Source: Sipunculus nudus (lineage: Eukaryota; Annelida; Sipuncula; Golfingiida; Sipunculidae). From it: a DNA stretch of 64,000 bases. The notes under the pieces were generated by a model. The model worked only from the letters and a program-made list of their open reading frames with translations. It was not told where the DNA came from and searched no databases. Position numbers and translations under genes: made by a program. Shown here in pieces: positions 24,298 to 35,551 of this stretch (the first letter of the stretch is position 1; every line of letters starts with the position of its first letter). The stretch is from positions 76,396,401 through 76,460,400 of the forward strand of contig CM049315.1 in NCBI GenBank assembly GCA_026874595.1, given 5' to 3'.

Positions 24298-24434
24298 GCT
24301 TAACGTATTCTACGATAAAATATTTACTTCATTACCATGTAAAATGTTTTCAAATATCTCCTCCATTTTCCACAGCAGTACTAGCCGACACCAGGCCACA
24401 TTGTATGCTTCGTGTCAGTTGTTAAATATATATG

Positions 24435-24475
24435 ACCATGGAGGTATAATTAGACTCTAAATATACCCCCATGGT
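24435..24475. repeat. Hairpin-forming palindrome, right member of a pair
   Basis: ACCATGGAGGTATA and TATACCCCCATGGT flank a short loop. Same arms as 24268-24297, about 170 bp away. The two together could be the ends of a small foldback element. Confidence 0.7.
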
Positions 24476-25335
24476 AAAACATAACTGTATCATGTTTCGC
24501 ATGTTTGAAAGGAAAGCTATCTCGGGCATTTAAATGTGACTTGTGTCATGACTGCACATCACCGTTAGTTCATTAAAAAGAGCTTGTCAGTCATGTTTTC
24601 ATGGCTAAAATTGACTGCGAATTTCCACACACAAACAAGACCATACTGAAACAGATTTTTCTTTTGGGGGGGGGGGTTGAAATAGTTCTATTTAATTAAT
24701 TTATTTAATATATAATAACAATACACTATACCCCTTCAGCATGGATTCACACTAAACAGTTAATTGTCTCTGTATAGGAAGAAATATGGCGTTTGTGTAA
24801 ACTGAAGACGTAGACAGAGTCACATTTATTATCTGTTATATATGGAAAAACATTACTACTTCAAAATTTTATTAAAGATCTGATACCCTTTAGTATTGTT
24901 AACTCTACCAGTGCAAGATAATAAATTAATTTTAAGAACACATTTTCTGTTACCGTTCTATATTTCGAAAATTCGTTCATTAGTGCAAACTATTTACCTT
25001 AGATAAAGACATAAAGACATGCATCACAGGTGGAAATGATGAAGTTCAGAAAAGAAATATTACGAAAAATATATAGGTACTTGAATACATTGCTATTTTT
25101 ACATGTGAATACAAATGCTAATCTACGGAAACTCTTTGATCCAAATATATTATGTATTGGAGATAAATTATGTTTTAGAACAAAAAAGAACTCATTTATT
25201 AGACCAGTATCTCAGTAACTTCATTGCGGGAAATTACATAGAAAAATTAGTTAATATAAAAAGTTTTTTTTTTTCCTCAAATATTTCATGGCATTTATCT
25301 ACAACTATACATTCTGTCAACACTGATTATTACTA

Positions 25336-25709
25336 CAGTGTAGCATCGTTTATCCGAAACAGTAAGGGGACAGGGCCTTTCTTCGGATAAACGATCGTTC
25401 GGGTAAACGATATCACAGGATTCACTATAATTATCAATCACCTGACGTTATTAGGAACAGTATACAGATTAATGAAGCTGTGCCAAGAAGGAATAAAATT
25501 GTTTCAAATAAAATTAATGTTACGTTTTCCATCAATTTAATGAATGAATCATGTGAAATATTTACCCTGGTAAAATAACCTGCATTACCTATATCTGTTG
25601 ATATCTGTAATGTTGCTTGAAATTTAACGTTATTCTGTACTAAATTTTCGAATTTGTTTCATTGCTCAGTTTCCGCATAAGCGGTGTTCGGATAAACGAC
25701 GCTATATTG
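25336..25709. mobile_element. 374-bp MITE, pogo/Tigger-like, TA target site
   Basis: The left end CAGTGTAGCATCGTTTATCC and the right end, reverse complemented, CAATATAGCGTCGTTTATCC form terminal inverted repeats that continue into CGAA. TA dinucleotides flank both ends (334-335 and 710-711 of the 25-kb block). A second inverted block (CTTCGGATAAACGATCG near 25380) lies inside. There is no transposase, so it is non-autonomous. Assignment to the pogo/Tigger group rests on the CAGT start, TA duplication and TTTATCCG motif, and is an inference. Confidence 0.7.
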
Positions 25710-25958
25710 TATAACACTCTGTCCTTTCGAAATAATTGACCAGTTAACTTGTAAACACGTGTCCGTAAATCATACGGTGAACATAAAGTCCATATACAAT
25801 TAGATATTGTGTACACTGATAATCAATATATAGATATTTATACATCAATTAGTTTTGATTTGACAGCCCCATAAAACCCCGAATCGACATGGGTGTCGGT
25901 CAGGCGTGGCACTGCCATGTCTAAGAAGACTTCTTTTTTCCAGTATTGAATATAATAT

Positions 25959-26850
25959 CTACACATCGAGAGTAAACCCTGCAGCAAGACCTATTGTGGC
26001 GCCCTCTGTGGAGGAAGTGTCCATTGGCGGATTCTGTCCGTCATTATCCCCTACATTTTGGATAACCTTTACAACTTGGCTGTAAGCTGCTGAACTGGTT
26101 CTTGGGTTCTCGCCATCTTTGCATGCGGTTAGAAAGGTTTTTGTGGTGGGATTTTCTCCTGTATCTTCAGAATCACTTTCAAAATCAATTTGGACGAAGG
26201 GTGCTTGATCGGTCGACATATCGTAATATATATGCTGTGAGAGATGAGCGTGTGGGTTGTCCTTTATTTCCTGATAAACATCCGAGTCTGGCCGCAGATT
26301 TCCAGAGTAGATACTTGCATAAATACCGGAACTAAGACGACAGCGCATGGGCCCTGCGCTTCCTCGAGGCCGCGGCACCTTGTACCAAGAACTCACCCTG
26401 TCTTGACGCATGTATATGCTCTCCGTCTGCTCTGACGTCATCCTGCCGTTACCTTTTACCTCCGAGTACATCTGACTCTCTGGTCTGATATCTGGAATTG
26501 ATCCGGCAAAACGAGGTATAAAACTACCAACATCTCTGTTCCAAGTGGTCAGATCAGGCAAAGATGGCGCGCTGTAGATTGGTTCCTCAGTGTCGTCAGT
26601 GATATTATCAACACTGAAATAAAGTCCAGTCCTCCGGAAATCCAGGGGGCGCTGCACGCTACACATTCTTATGGTACCATCTTTTAAGGTATCAAATGAT
26701 ATCTCGCTCTTATTCAAAGCGGTCGTAGATTGGTACCGTTCCTCCTCTACATCCACGCCGTCCGGACTCATGGTATTAGATTTTCTATTATCAGGAGGTA
26801 GCTCCATGGATGGTCTCTTCGGAGGAAATGCATAGTCTGGCGACCTCCAA
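25959..26850 (-). CDS. Cytoplasmic-tail exon of copy 4 with SH2-type tyrosine motifs
   Basis: Acceptor TTATATAG then 892 nt open to TAG at 25961-25959, entered in phase 2 from the TM exon. It encodes 297 residues without cysteine-rich or hydrophobic domains, and is acidic and polar. It holds 13 tyrosines, among them YFSV, YSEV, YASI, YQEI, YYDM and YSQV (Yxx hydrophobic), plus YMRQ, YSAP and YKVP. YASI and YQEI are 11 residues apart, within the 6-12 spacing of ITAMs, but the acidic -3 residue of a classic ITAM is absent, and no motif has the S/I/V/L at -2 required for a strict ITIM. YYDM fits the YxxM consensus for PI3K p85. Signalling through phosphotyrosine is inferred from these motifs. 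Confidence 0.75.
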
Positions 26851-29800
26851 CTATATAAGAGATAAAAAGTAACATATTTGTTACACTTAATTTACAAATG
26901 CACGCTTAACACTTTCATGGTCCACTCTTGGACCAATTTTAGATACACGTTTGAACGGGATGCGACCCGATCCTCAGGTGAATGTTGTAAGAATGAAGCC
27001 GAGACTTTATGCTTTGGTTATGCTTTGTGTGTATCGGGGAGAGCAAGTAAATGACTGACACTGATCCTGTTGTCATCGGGGGCACAATAGGATTAGTCGG
27101 GGCACACGTGCGATGCTAGAACGTAACAGTGAAAAAGGGGTTTGTTTTTGTTTTATTATTTTATTATTTATTACAAAGATATTTTGCCAGGATGTCTATT
27201 CAGCACATTTTGCTGATTTTAATAGGGTCCTTGGTCCAGTGAACATTTAAGTTGTACACACATATGATATAATATAATAAAATAAAAAAAATACACATAT
27301 ACTATAAAAATACACATAAAAGGCAAATATCCTACACTCATACCATGTGGACTCGACTCGACAGACTCGCCATGGGGTAGTGAAAACGTCATGTCCCTCA
27401 ACACTGCAAGGCAGTGAGAGAGCAACTACCTATCTCTATATATATCTTTGGTATTTCTTGTCCGCGTGCTATACTTACATCCTATTTTTATTCTTCTTTA
27501 CAATGACACCGGAAACCACAGCAGATACTAGGAACACGCCCACAGACACTGGGATGATAATGACCAAGTGAGAGTGGCTGTTACCTAAAATAACGTACAC
27601 AGAGAAATGTTTATTTCTGATTTTATATCTCCATTTTACTTCGGTAATTTACACACCTTTTCCCTTTAATTAGTTTTCGTCCATATTCTTTATAAAAAAT
27701 TAACTTGAAAATTACTACAAAGATTGAGCATTTGATAAGGCTGGAAATCAAACAAAAACATAAAATTTAAATGAAATTCGTATTCTCTTTCTGATTAACA
27801 ACTCTTTGCTCAGCGGTAATATAGGGTTTTCAACCAGTGCAATGATAAAGTGTAACATAAATTCTTCAAATACCGGAATATTGCATTATCGAATTTTCAA
27901 AACAGAAGTTAAAAATTTATTTCATATTTGTGTGTTTACCAGTCCGGGATATATTGTTAGATCTGACCCAATGCAGAAACAGTGCCTGGCTTATTTGCAC
28001 TTATTATCATTCAGTTCGACAGAACTGGGTTATAAGGTAAAAATAAATATTAGGGAAAACTACCGTATGAGTAATTAATGTGTAAACATTTGTCCATCAT
28101 GAAGCGGCAGTCAAACACAAACAGTGTATCACGAACTGAGTGTGATTACTAATTTATAGTAGCCTAATGCCGCATGGTTAATTGTTATATATGATCATAT
28201 GAACCTGTATGCATGGTCTTTGTGTACTGACAGCTAAACCGTCTGCCTGAAAATTAACGCTTCGGCCAGAAACAGCATACTTTAAGAATATATTTTTTAG
28301 TATATACCAATATGGAAAACTTAAAAATATTGCTTTGTTATATCTGTTATATTTATTTTTTTTGTGATGAGCCAGAAATGTAGAGATTTACAGAGTTTTC
28401 TTAATACAATCGACAATTGACAAGTTACCTCGTGCTTTTAATGTGTTCCTGTCTATGTATACTTTAAAAGAAATCTAAATATATGAATGAATGAATGAAT
28501 GAATGAATGAATAGAAGTTTATTCTGAAATAAAAGGCCTCAGGTCCATTGTTCCACAAAGGGCATTCGTTAAGAATCATAAAAATTCAACAATAACAAAA
28601 TGTAACAGCATAACATGAACTAACTTAACATGCATTAAAACACAATCTTGTGTAAAAACCCCATATTTGCAATATCTAAACACATGCTGAAATTTTGTAA
28701 TCCCATATTTCATTTCATTTAGAGGTCATTAATAATAATAATAACAATTATAATAATAATAATAAATAAGTGAACATATAAAAAACAGTATAGCACAATG
28801 CATCGATGGACAGCAGTTTATCTATTTCATGCTTGGTAAATGAATAAGTATGTGAATAAATAATTTGATGATAGCTTTTAATTCATCAACTCTCCTGACA
28901 AAGGCATAGTGTATATAAGTGGATAATTTTTTTTTATTGTATGGGCATTTTTATCTGATATGAGGGATGAAAATGTACTTAAATCACAATATATACTTTA
29001 TTCTCAAGTCTGTATACAAAAGGCATTTCATAATAAAATGACGCTCATCTTCTACAACAACTTTGACATATCCTTGGCAATATTTACAAAACCTTTCATA
29101 TTATATAGTTATAATATATTTAAATATTATATATTTACAGAACTTGGTATGTACACCTTCAATATTGTCACATGTATCAAAACCCGACAGTTCACTACCA
29201 TAGCACAGAATTGGAAGAACCATTCTATCAAAAAGAAAGGATTTACAAATCGATAGTTGCTTGTATTTTGAGATAAATTGTTTGGTTATAATTAAAGTTT
29301 TGTTTGCTTGACAAATTAGAATTTGCTTTATTTTGGACCAATTTAGTAAGCCTGTAAATGTACCTCCAAGGTATTCATAATTATTGACAACTTCTAAGCG
29401 TTTACCTTTATAAAGCCATTTTTTATATTTTCTCAAAGTTCCCCTATTTCTGAACACAACTATATTATTTTTATGAACATTGACTTTCATTTCATACTAT
29501 CTTCCTCAAAATGTATAGTTAAATAAAATTCGTTCACAAAAAAATATTTTAAAATTATATATATGAGGTGAAGCTATTGTGGGAAATGTGCAAACCTGAT
29601 GGCGTCTCCTTTGAGTAAATGTTACTATAAGTATCTGGTTGCAAAGCAGCATTTCGCGTGCTCGTGACCTTTCCCGATCTTCTGCGAAGTTCTGAAGAAT
29701 AAACATTAACATGCATACAGGGCCGGTTCCACGAGGAATGTTTGCGGGGTGAGGGCCAGGGGTTAGAAGGCTTCCTAAGCCCCCACCTCCCGGGATCCAT

Positions 29801-32800
29801 GGACAGAGCCATAAGGGGACTGTGCTCTATATGCTTTAATTTTGAAAATATTTCACCAAACATTGATAATTTATAAAACATGCATTTGAACTGTTTTTCT
29901 CAAAAACAAAAGGAACTATATATAGATGGGAAATGTATCCATGAAAGAGTGGCTATTTGCTAAAGCATTTAAGTTGATTAAACTCAATTTATACAGACAG
30001 TATACATAAGTAGACGGTCACATGGTAATTAAAACACACACACACACATACATATATATAATATATATATAAATATATATATATATAAATATATATATAT
30101 ATGCGCAGGAGCGTAGCCTGGAATAATTTCACACAACGTACTAATGTTTTAATTTCAATCAGAAGTATCATTTGTACACGATGAAAAATAAAATTTTTGC
30201 AGGTTAATTCCTAATGAAATGGAGAAATAAGTCACATATCTGCGGAATAAAAGTTCCAGAATTTCATGATTGTGTTTTAGAAAATTTAATCGTTATTAGA
30301 CTACGTGAAATTATTGGATGACTGGGAGTACTAGATGCGAACGTTGGGGGGGGGGGGGGGGGCACGGCCCCCTCTGGCTACGCCCCTGCATAATATGCGT
30401 TACCACAAAAGCAGTGCACAAACTGTACAGTTTCATACCTAGAATTTAACGTACAGCAAGGTAAATATAAAATTACAATTGCTCTTCCGATAGAAAGTCT
30501 TACATAGAACTGTCAATGACACGTTACCCGGCACACAGATGTAGGTATGCTGGTTCAGGCAGCTCTCCTCTCCCCACCACCCGTTCCTTGGTTCTATGAC
30601 GACACAAGTCTTGTTCTTGCTTCTTGATCCTATTTCCCAGTTACTGTACTCTGGATGTTCTGGAGATGAACAAATTGTCAGGGATTAGCTGAGAAGATTT
30701 AGGGATCATACCACTCTCCATTCAAATCAACAGCCATGAACATGTCATTCTCCTGCTTTTGTTTGGTTGGTGGTACGGCTATATGTTCGTAGGTAACAGC
30801 GGATTATTTATATTTACACGTTTAAATTTCATGCCATCTCTGATAAATATTAGTAAATGATATTTTCACATTTTTCGACACTTGGAGCGCGTTGCTGGTT
30901 TTGGATTAAGAAGCATTTGACTTCATTTAACTAGGTGAGGAATTATGAGAAAAGACGTGACTCTTTAAGTAATGAAATCTGAGTTCAGTTGTAAAATGTA
31001 AAAAAAAGAATCCCTATCAACAGTTATTCTTCATGTAAGAGATATCTTTATGCCAATTGAAGCATTGCATCTTCAGATACAACTCAACTCCATTTGCTGT
31101 TCAAATAAAAAAAACATTCGCATTGTTTATGAGGGGATATTTCCTCTGCACATTTTAGGGATGGACCAAGTATACTTTGTCCCCCTCACTTTTTTTTATA
31201 ATTTTGAGATAATTCCATCATTTAGTCTTTTGTTTCATCATACTTTACATCATATTTTTAATCATTTATACTCCTTTAATTTTAATCTCATAATGCGAAC
31301 ATTGAGGATTTTACGTGTGTCAGTTGCCACCTTGAATTGTGATAATTGGTTGAGTGTTCAAATAGAAAGATAAGTAATGAATAATAAAGTGCTGATTGAC
31401 CAAAACCATTTTGGTATAATAATATATGCATGCTTCTGAATATGTTGTGGACCTTATGTTGTTTGTCGGGGGGGGGGGGGGGGGGGGGGGGGTTGCAAAG
31501 TGTCCTTATTTTGGAGAGACGTAGGAGGGCTTCTGTCGGTACTGTCACTTTCCTAGCAACCAAGGCCTTGTGGTTTATCAAAATTTAAACATCGCTTAGC
31601 CCTCGAAACCAAGAAAACTCCCTTACCCGAGAACTCTTTTGTGCTCCATGTTTCTCTGTACAGGCCAAGCCAAAATTCCTGTGACTTTTCCTGGGCTTGT
31701 TTTAGTTCCTCCTGTTTGTCGTCTGTCAACATTTTGCCACTAATGCCGTGGCATTTCCTTCTAGCAGCAAACCAGTTTCTGACTTTTTTTATTAATTTCT
31801 GTTGAGGTTTTTCTCCTGGCGCGCATTCCGATGATGTGCAGTTTCCTTTTGGGTAAATTAACCAATTAAACATACCGTGTATAGAAACATGCGTTTTTTT
31901 TATATATTAGCAGTGTACAAGTTAATACCTTCCCTACAATTAACAAAATGAAGCTTAACAAATATGAGAAATTTGCACTCGAGGAAGTATCAGTTTTTAT
32001 TTACCATTTGACCAATCAAAATGTTGATGAAAATCAAAACACTGTCATTCTGCGTTTCCTTAACGAAAGAAACTACTACCAGTATTTATGAATGTACGAA
32101 TAAGCATGCATGATAAGCTTGTGACACAATCATATGCTTCGTCTGTTTTGCGATCAGAGTAAATCTACCTTTCAAGGAGCAGACAACTGATATATTCGAA
32201 GTTAAACAGGGTGTACAGTAGACCTGTCTGTTTCGGTATGTTGCACAATTTCCATTTCCCTTCCTGACATGTGAACTGCCTATTTTAAAGTATAAAACAT
32301 AGGGAAAATATCAGGCCTTAGTTTACTTATTTACCTTATCTGTAATTTTCTTTTAAGAAATAAGGAATCACAGAAATAGATATTTAGCCGACGGGTCTGT
32401 CAACATTTCAGGGTCTTGAAGTTTATACTGTAACTGAGTCTAATTGACATTAATACTGCAACTTTCAGAAAAGGCATACCCAGGCTTTTTAATTTCTTTG
32501 TTTTATCGCATAAACTTGTGCATTATCACAAACTCATTAATTCATTTATCGAGTCTTAGCTATTGTCATAAATTCATACATACGTTTCTCTTCGTTGTCA
32601 GTAGTCTTCCAGATAGAGAACACGGTCTTTTTGTTAGCGAGCCATACCCGTTGGTCTACAGACGAGTTCCGCATCAAGCTCAACACGTAATTCTGATCAC
32701 TTTCATTCTCAATGAGTGGCAAGGTGTCGTTACATGCTTCCTCTGCATCAGACTGAATGGCTAAAGACGTGAAAAATAACTTTATCCATGAACAAAGACA

Positions 32801-32999
32801 CTGTTTCTGGTCCCCTGTTAGTGAAAAAATAAAAAGAAATGTAAACGGTTTCTGTGACTCAGGGGTAGAGCATAGAACTCAAAGCCGGGAGATCGTGAGA
32901 TCGAATCTCAATCGAGGTGGTGAGAATTTTCTGGGTTAGCCCCCACCCAGGGTGAGCTAAGAAAGCATTAAAAATGGAGTCGGTTAATACCAAAAATAC

Positions 33000-33052
<53 letters not shown>

Positions 33053-33793
33053 TAGGCGGTCTAGTGATATTGCACTGACTATACACGGTCATGTGAGTGA
33101 CGGTTTTCCTGAGGACGAATTCACATGGGACGAGTTCATGAACTGCAGTTTGGCGCTGTGATAGCCCCTTATAAAAATTATATCATATTTCTGAGGATAT
33201 AAAGGGGAATTAAGGAAATGTACCATACAAGATAAACTTGGCATCGTGTCTGACCCTCAAATACATCAAACATGTTTATCATTACAGAATGGTTAGTCAT
33301 TCTTGTCTAGCACTTAATTGTCTGTTCCTGTTTGTTTATGAGACTTTTTTTCTCAATTCAGATTTAATGTTATACCTCAGGCAGAGGAGGTCTTCAAAGT
33401 CTTTTTGTCTTGTTTTTGCATTGGAAAGCAAAAGGTCTCGTCATGCAGTCATTACCCTTGTTGATTTTGTTAAAGTGGTTCAGATACGGAAGATATAACA
33501 AAAATAAGCAATCCAACTTTGAACTTTAATTAGTCACAGTGGTTACTATCATTCTCCTTTTACTGTGTGTTACCTACATAGCTAATCAACTTGAAAGTTT
33601 CACAGATTCGATTTCTTCTCCGCATGCAGTTTTCTTGAGAGAATGCGTCACACATTTTAAAAATTCCCACTTTCTCTTGTCCTCTCCAAAATAAATATTC
33701 AGAAAAGCAAATGTGGCTGTTTCCACATACTCAAAAAAGAAATAATAAATGTATAATCGGTTACTGATTAGTGAGGGTAACACAATAAATACA

Positions 33794-33831
<38 letters not shown>

Positions 33832-34143
33832 TTTTCATTTATTTTTCCATTTATTAATTTTGAAGTTATTTACTAATTCATTTATATATTTATAAATATA
33901 AATAAATCTAATTATTTACTGGAATAAACAGCTGACATTCTAGAGTGCTCTATGGTATGACACCAGAGCTTTATCATTATTAAATTCAGTCAGATACTTT
34001 TACTATTTTGTATGCAATGGTGGTGTTTTCATGCAACAGGTCATTTTTTGAATGTTGGTAGTTTTGTCAGCTGGTACAATTATAGGTTCTCATGTTGCAC
34101 GAAACTACGTAGTAGTAAAATGTCTGACACAACGTGATTCCAC

Positions 34144-34179
<36 letters not shown>

Positions 34180-34364
34180 AAAGGCGTAATCGATATTATA
34201 TGTATAGCAGGATTCTATTATAATTCTCAGTTTAGATTTAATAAACGTCTGATTACCGAACAACCATGATTGCATTTATAAGGTAGACAAAGATACAAAC
34301 CAGCAGGAGGTAGTGGTGACACCTGATGAAACCAGAGAAAAAAGATTGCCATGGCAACCCACAT
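25959..34364 (-). CDS. CTLD receptor copy 4: two CTLDs, TM, long tyrosine-rich cytoplasmic tail
   Basis: Eight exons: signal peptide 34364-34301 (MWVAMAIFFLWFHQVSPLPPA); CTLD1 32760-32584 (EEACNDTLPLIENESDQNYV, VWLANK) and 32279-32169 (GNCATYRNRQVYC, VVC); CTLD2 31845-31627 (WFAARRKC, EFWLGLYRETW) and 30659-30528 (YSNWEIGSRSKNKTCVVI, NGWWGEESC, YICV); optional exon 29691-29596; TM 27584-27479 (LVIIIPVSVGVFLVSAVV, then basic KKNKN); tail 26850-25959 ending TAG. All joins to the TM exon are phase 1 and the last is phase 2. The total is 1797 nt, divisible by three (598 codons plus stop; 566 without the 96-nt exon). A type I membrane receptor is predicted. The CTLDs lack EPN/QPD and WND, so sugar binding is doubtful. 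It shares architecture with copies 1-3 but is much diverged and lacks their upstream motif. A LINE tail sits between exon 6 and the TM exon. Confidence 0.78.
28478..29490 (-). mobile_element. 5'-truncated LINE: reverse transcriptase C-terminal part and (CATT)n tail
   Basis: The minus strand 29490-29101 encodes the end of a non-LTR reverse transcriptase: YEYLGGTFTGLLNWSK, then QANKTL and PILCYGSELSGFDTCDNIEG and HTKFCKYI. After a frame break, the downstream CKYCQG, VEDERHFIMKC and YTDLR resemble the cysteine/histidine C-terminus of such ORF2 proteins. The element ends near 28478 in a run of CATT repeats, typical of CR1/L2-like LINE tails. The start near 29490 is abrupt, as in 5' truncation. 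It lies in an intron of copy 4 on the same strand. Confidence 0.8.
29596..29691 (-). CDS. 96-nt phase 1-1 cassette exon of copy 4 between CTLD2 and TM
   Basis: Acceptor TTTATTCTTCAG, then 32 codons open to a phase-1 GT (GTTTGC) donor: LRRRSGKVTSTRNAALQ followed by PDTYSNIYSKETPSG. In the linear exon order it is extracellular juxtamembrane. Yet YSNIYS resembles the tail segment YASIYS, and the basic RRRSGK start looks like a post-membrane stop-transfer. It may be skipped, used as an alternative tail, or be a relic of a duplicated tail exon. The donor is weak. Moderate confidence that it is a real exon. Confidence 0.5.
30035..30102. repeat. (CA)n/(TA)n compound microsatellite
   Basis: A short CACACA tract followed by imperfect TATATAA repeats, in an intron of copy 4. 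Confidence 0.85.
31468..31492. repeat. Poly-G tract of 25 bases
   Basis: The longest of several long G or C runs in the window. It lies in the intron after CTLD2 N-half of copy 4, 135 bp past its donor on the gene strand. Confidence 0.9.
32850..33050 (+). mobile_element. tRNA-derived SINE with (TA)n tail
   Basis: An A-box-like TGACTCAGGGGTAGAGC near 32864 and a B-box-like GAGATCGAATCTC at 32897-32909 are spaced as in a tRNA. A body of about 90 bp follows, then a (TA)n tail (33002-33049). It is not a functional tRNA because no closed acceptor stem is evident. It is inserted in intron 1 of copy 4, opposite strand. Confidence 0.65.
33799..33832. repeat. (AAT)n microsatellite
   Basis: About eleven consecutive AAT units in intron 1 of copy 4. 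Confidence 0.9.
34150..34180. repeat. (TA)n(TG)n microsatellite
   Basis: A short TATATA tract passing into about ten TG units, downstream of the copy-4 leader exon. Confidence 0.85.
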
Positions 34365-34984
34365 TTCCGCAGATGATGTAAACTATATTTCCTGTGTTAC
34401 GCTGACCGGTCATATCTGTGACTCCATGTTAAGACCACAATCCCGATTTGCAGAATTAGCATTAATCAATGCTTGTTTTAATCGTGAGTCGACTTCGTGA
34501 TCTTGAAGCTCTAGAACTGTGTAGTATAAACACTAATAATTGGCAGAATTATAATTCCAAATTTGACAGCGAAATAAACACAGAATGGTTAAATGGTTTA
34601 CATAACCAGGATCTATTGACATGAACCTGTATTCAGAGTCAGAAATTTGTTATAAAGCAAAATCCCGCACAAACAAATTGAGCTGATTTTAATAGCATAA
34701 CCACCCGCCGTGTAAACACGATTTATCCAATTTATTTTTACGTGGAAGCAGATTATTGCCAGTAATCTATGATGAATAACAGTGTATTTTACAGTGCAAT
34801 AATTCAGTCACTAGACAAATATAAGATCAAAATTTTCACTTTTAATGGTAACACAAGCAGCCTTTGAATCAGTGACATAAATTTTAAATAAGGTCATGCA
34901 GGTTATGTTTGGTTGGAACCTTATAGAGCAATAAAATATGGTCAGAGAAATGTTGAAAATAATATTTAATAAAGTTGTGTTTAT

Positions 34985-34995
34985 ATATATATTTA

Positions 34996-35032
<37 letters not shown>
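34985..35032. repeat. (TA)n microsatellite
   Basis: Imperfect TA repeats upstream of copy 4. The surrounding 34.4-35.5 kb otherwise holds only repeat debris, including a GGGGGGTTTCACTGTA transposon-end-like string near 35160. Confidence 0.85.
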
Positions 35033-35551
35033 TGCCAAAACCTGTATTTCAGTCGTAAATACATGGATATCCATTCAAGAGGGACCCTTAAAGTAGTTAA
35101 ACCGGTCGGTCGTCCAACGGACTGTCCGTCACTCGGGGTGTCCAGAGGTGGGTTCGCTTTGGGGGGTTTCACTGTATGTACATCAGACCAAAATTATGTG
35201 CATGTACACACCAAATATCGCGCAGAGACAGCCTAAAGGATCAGTTGATAATAGAACCATTAAACAGCGGGCCTCATGTGGCCTCTAGTGGAATGGCCAA
35301 CTTCCAGAAAAGCTAGGAAGAAGCAGTTAGTATATTCAATGCATTTGCAGAAACTGAAGCCTGGCTATAGATATTTATGTAAGCTTAATTATTAAAACTA
35401 AATGTTAGTCGAACTACTAAAGGTAATAAATGCATGAACGGTCTCTTTTATCAATGCTGTAATTTCAGAAATGGTCCACACCCATTGAGGAAATAGGGAG
35501 TGATGGGGGGGGGGGGGGACTCTTGTATTCACGGGACTGTTGTGTGCGCTT

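Noticed and set aside
32850-32925. Possible tRNA gene (also 61820-61886)
   Set aside because: A- and B-box-like sequences are present but no closed acceptor or anticodon stems could be drawn, and each continues into a SINE body and AT-rich tail.
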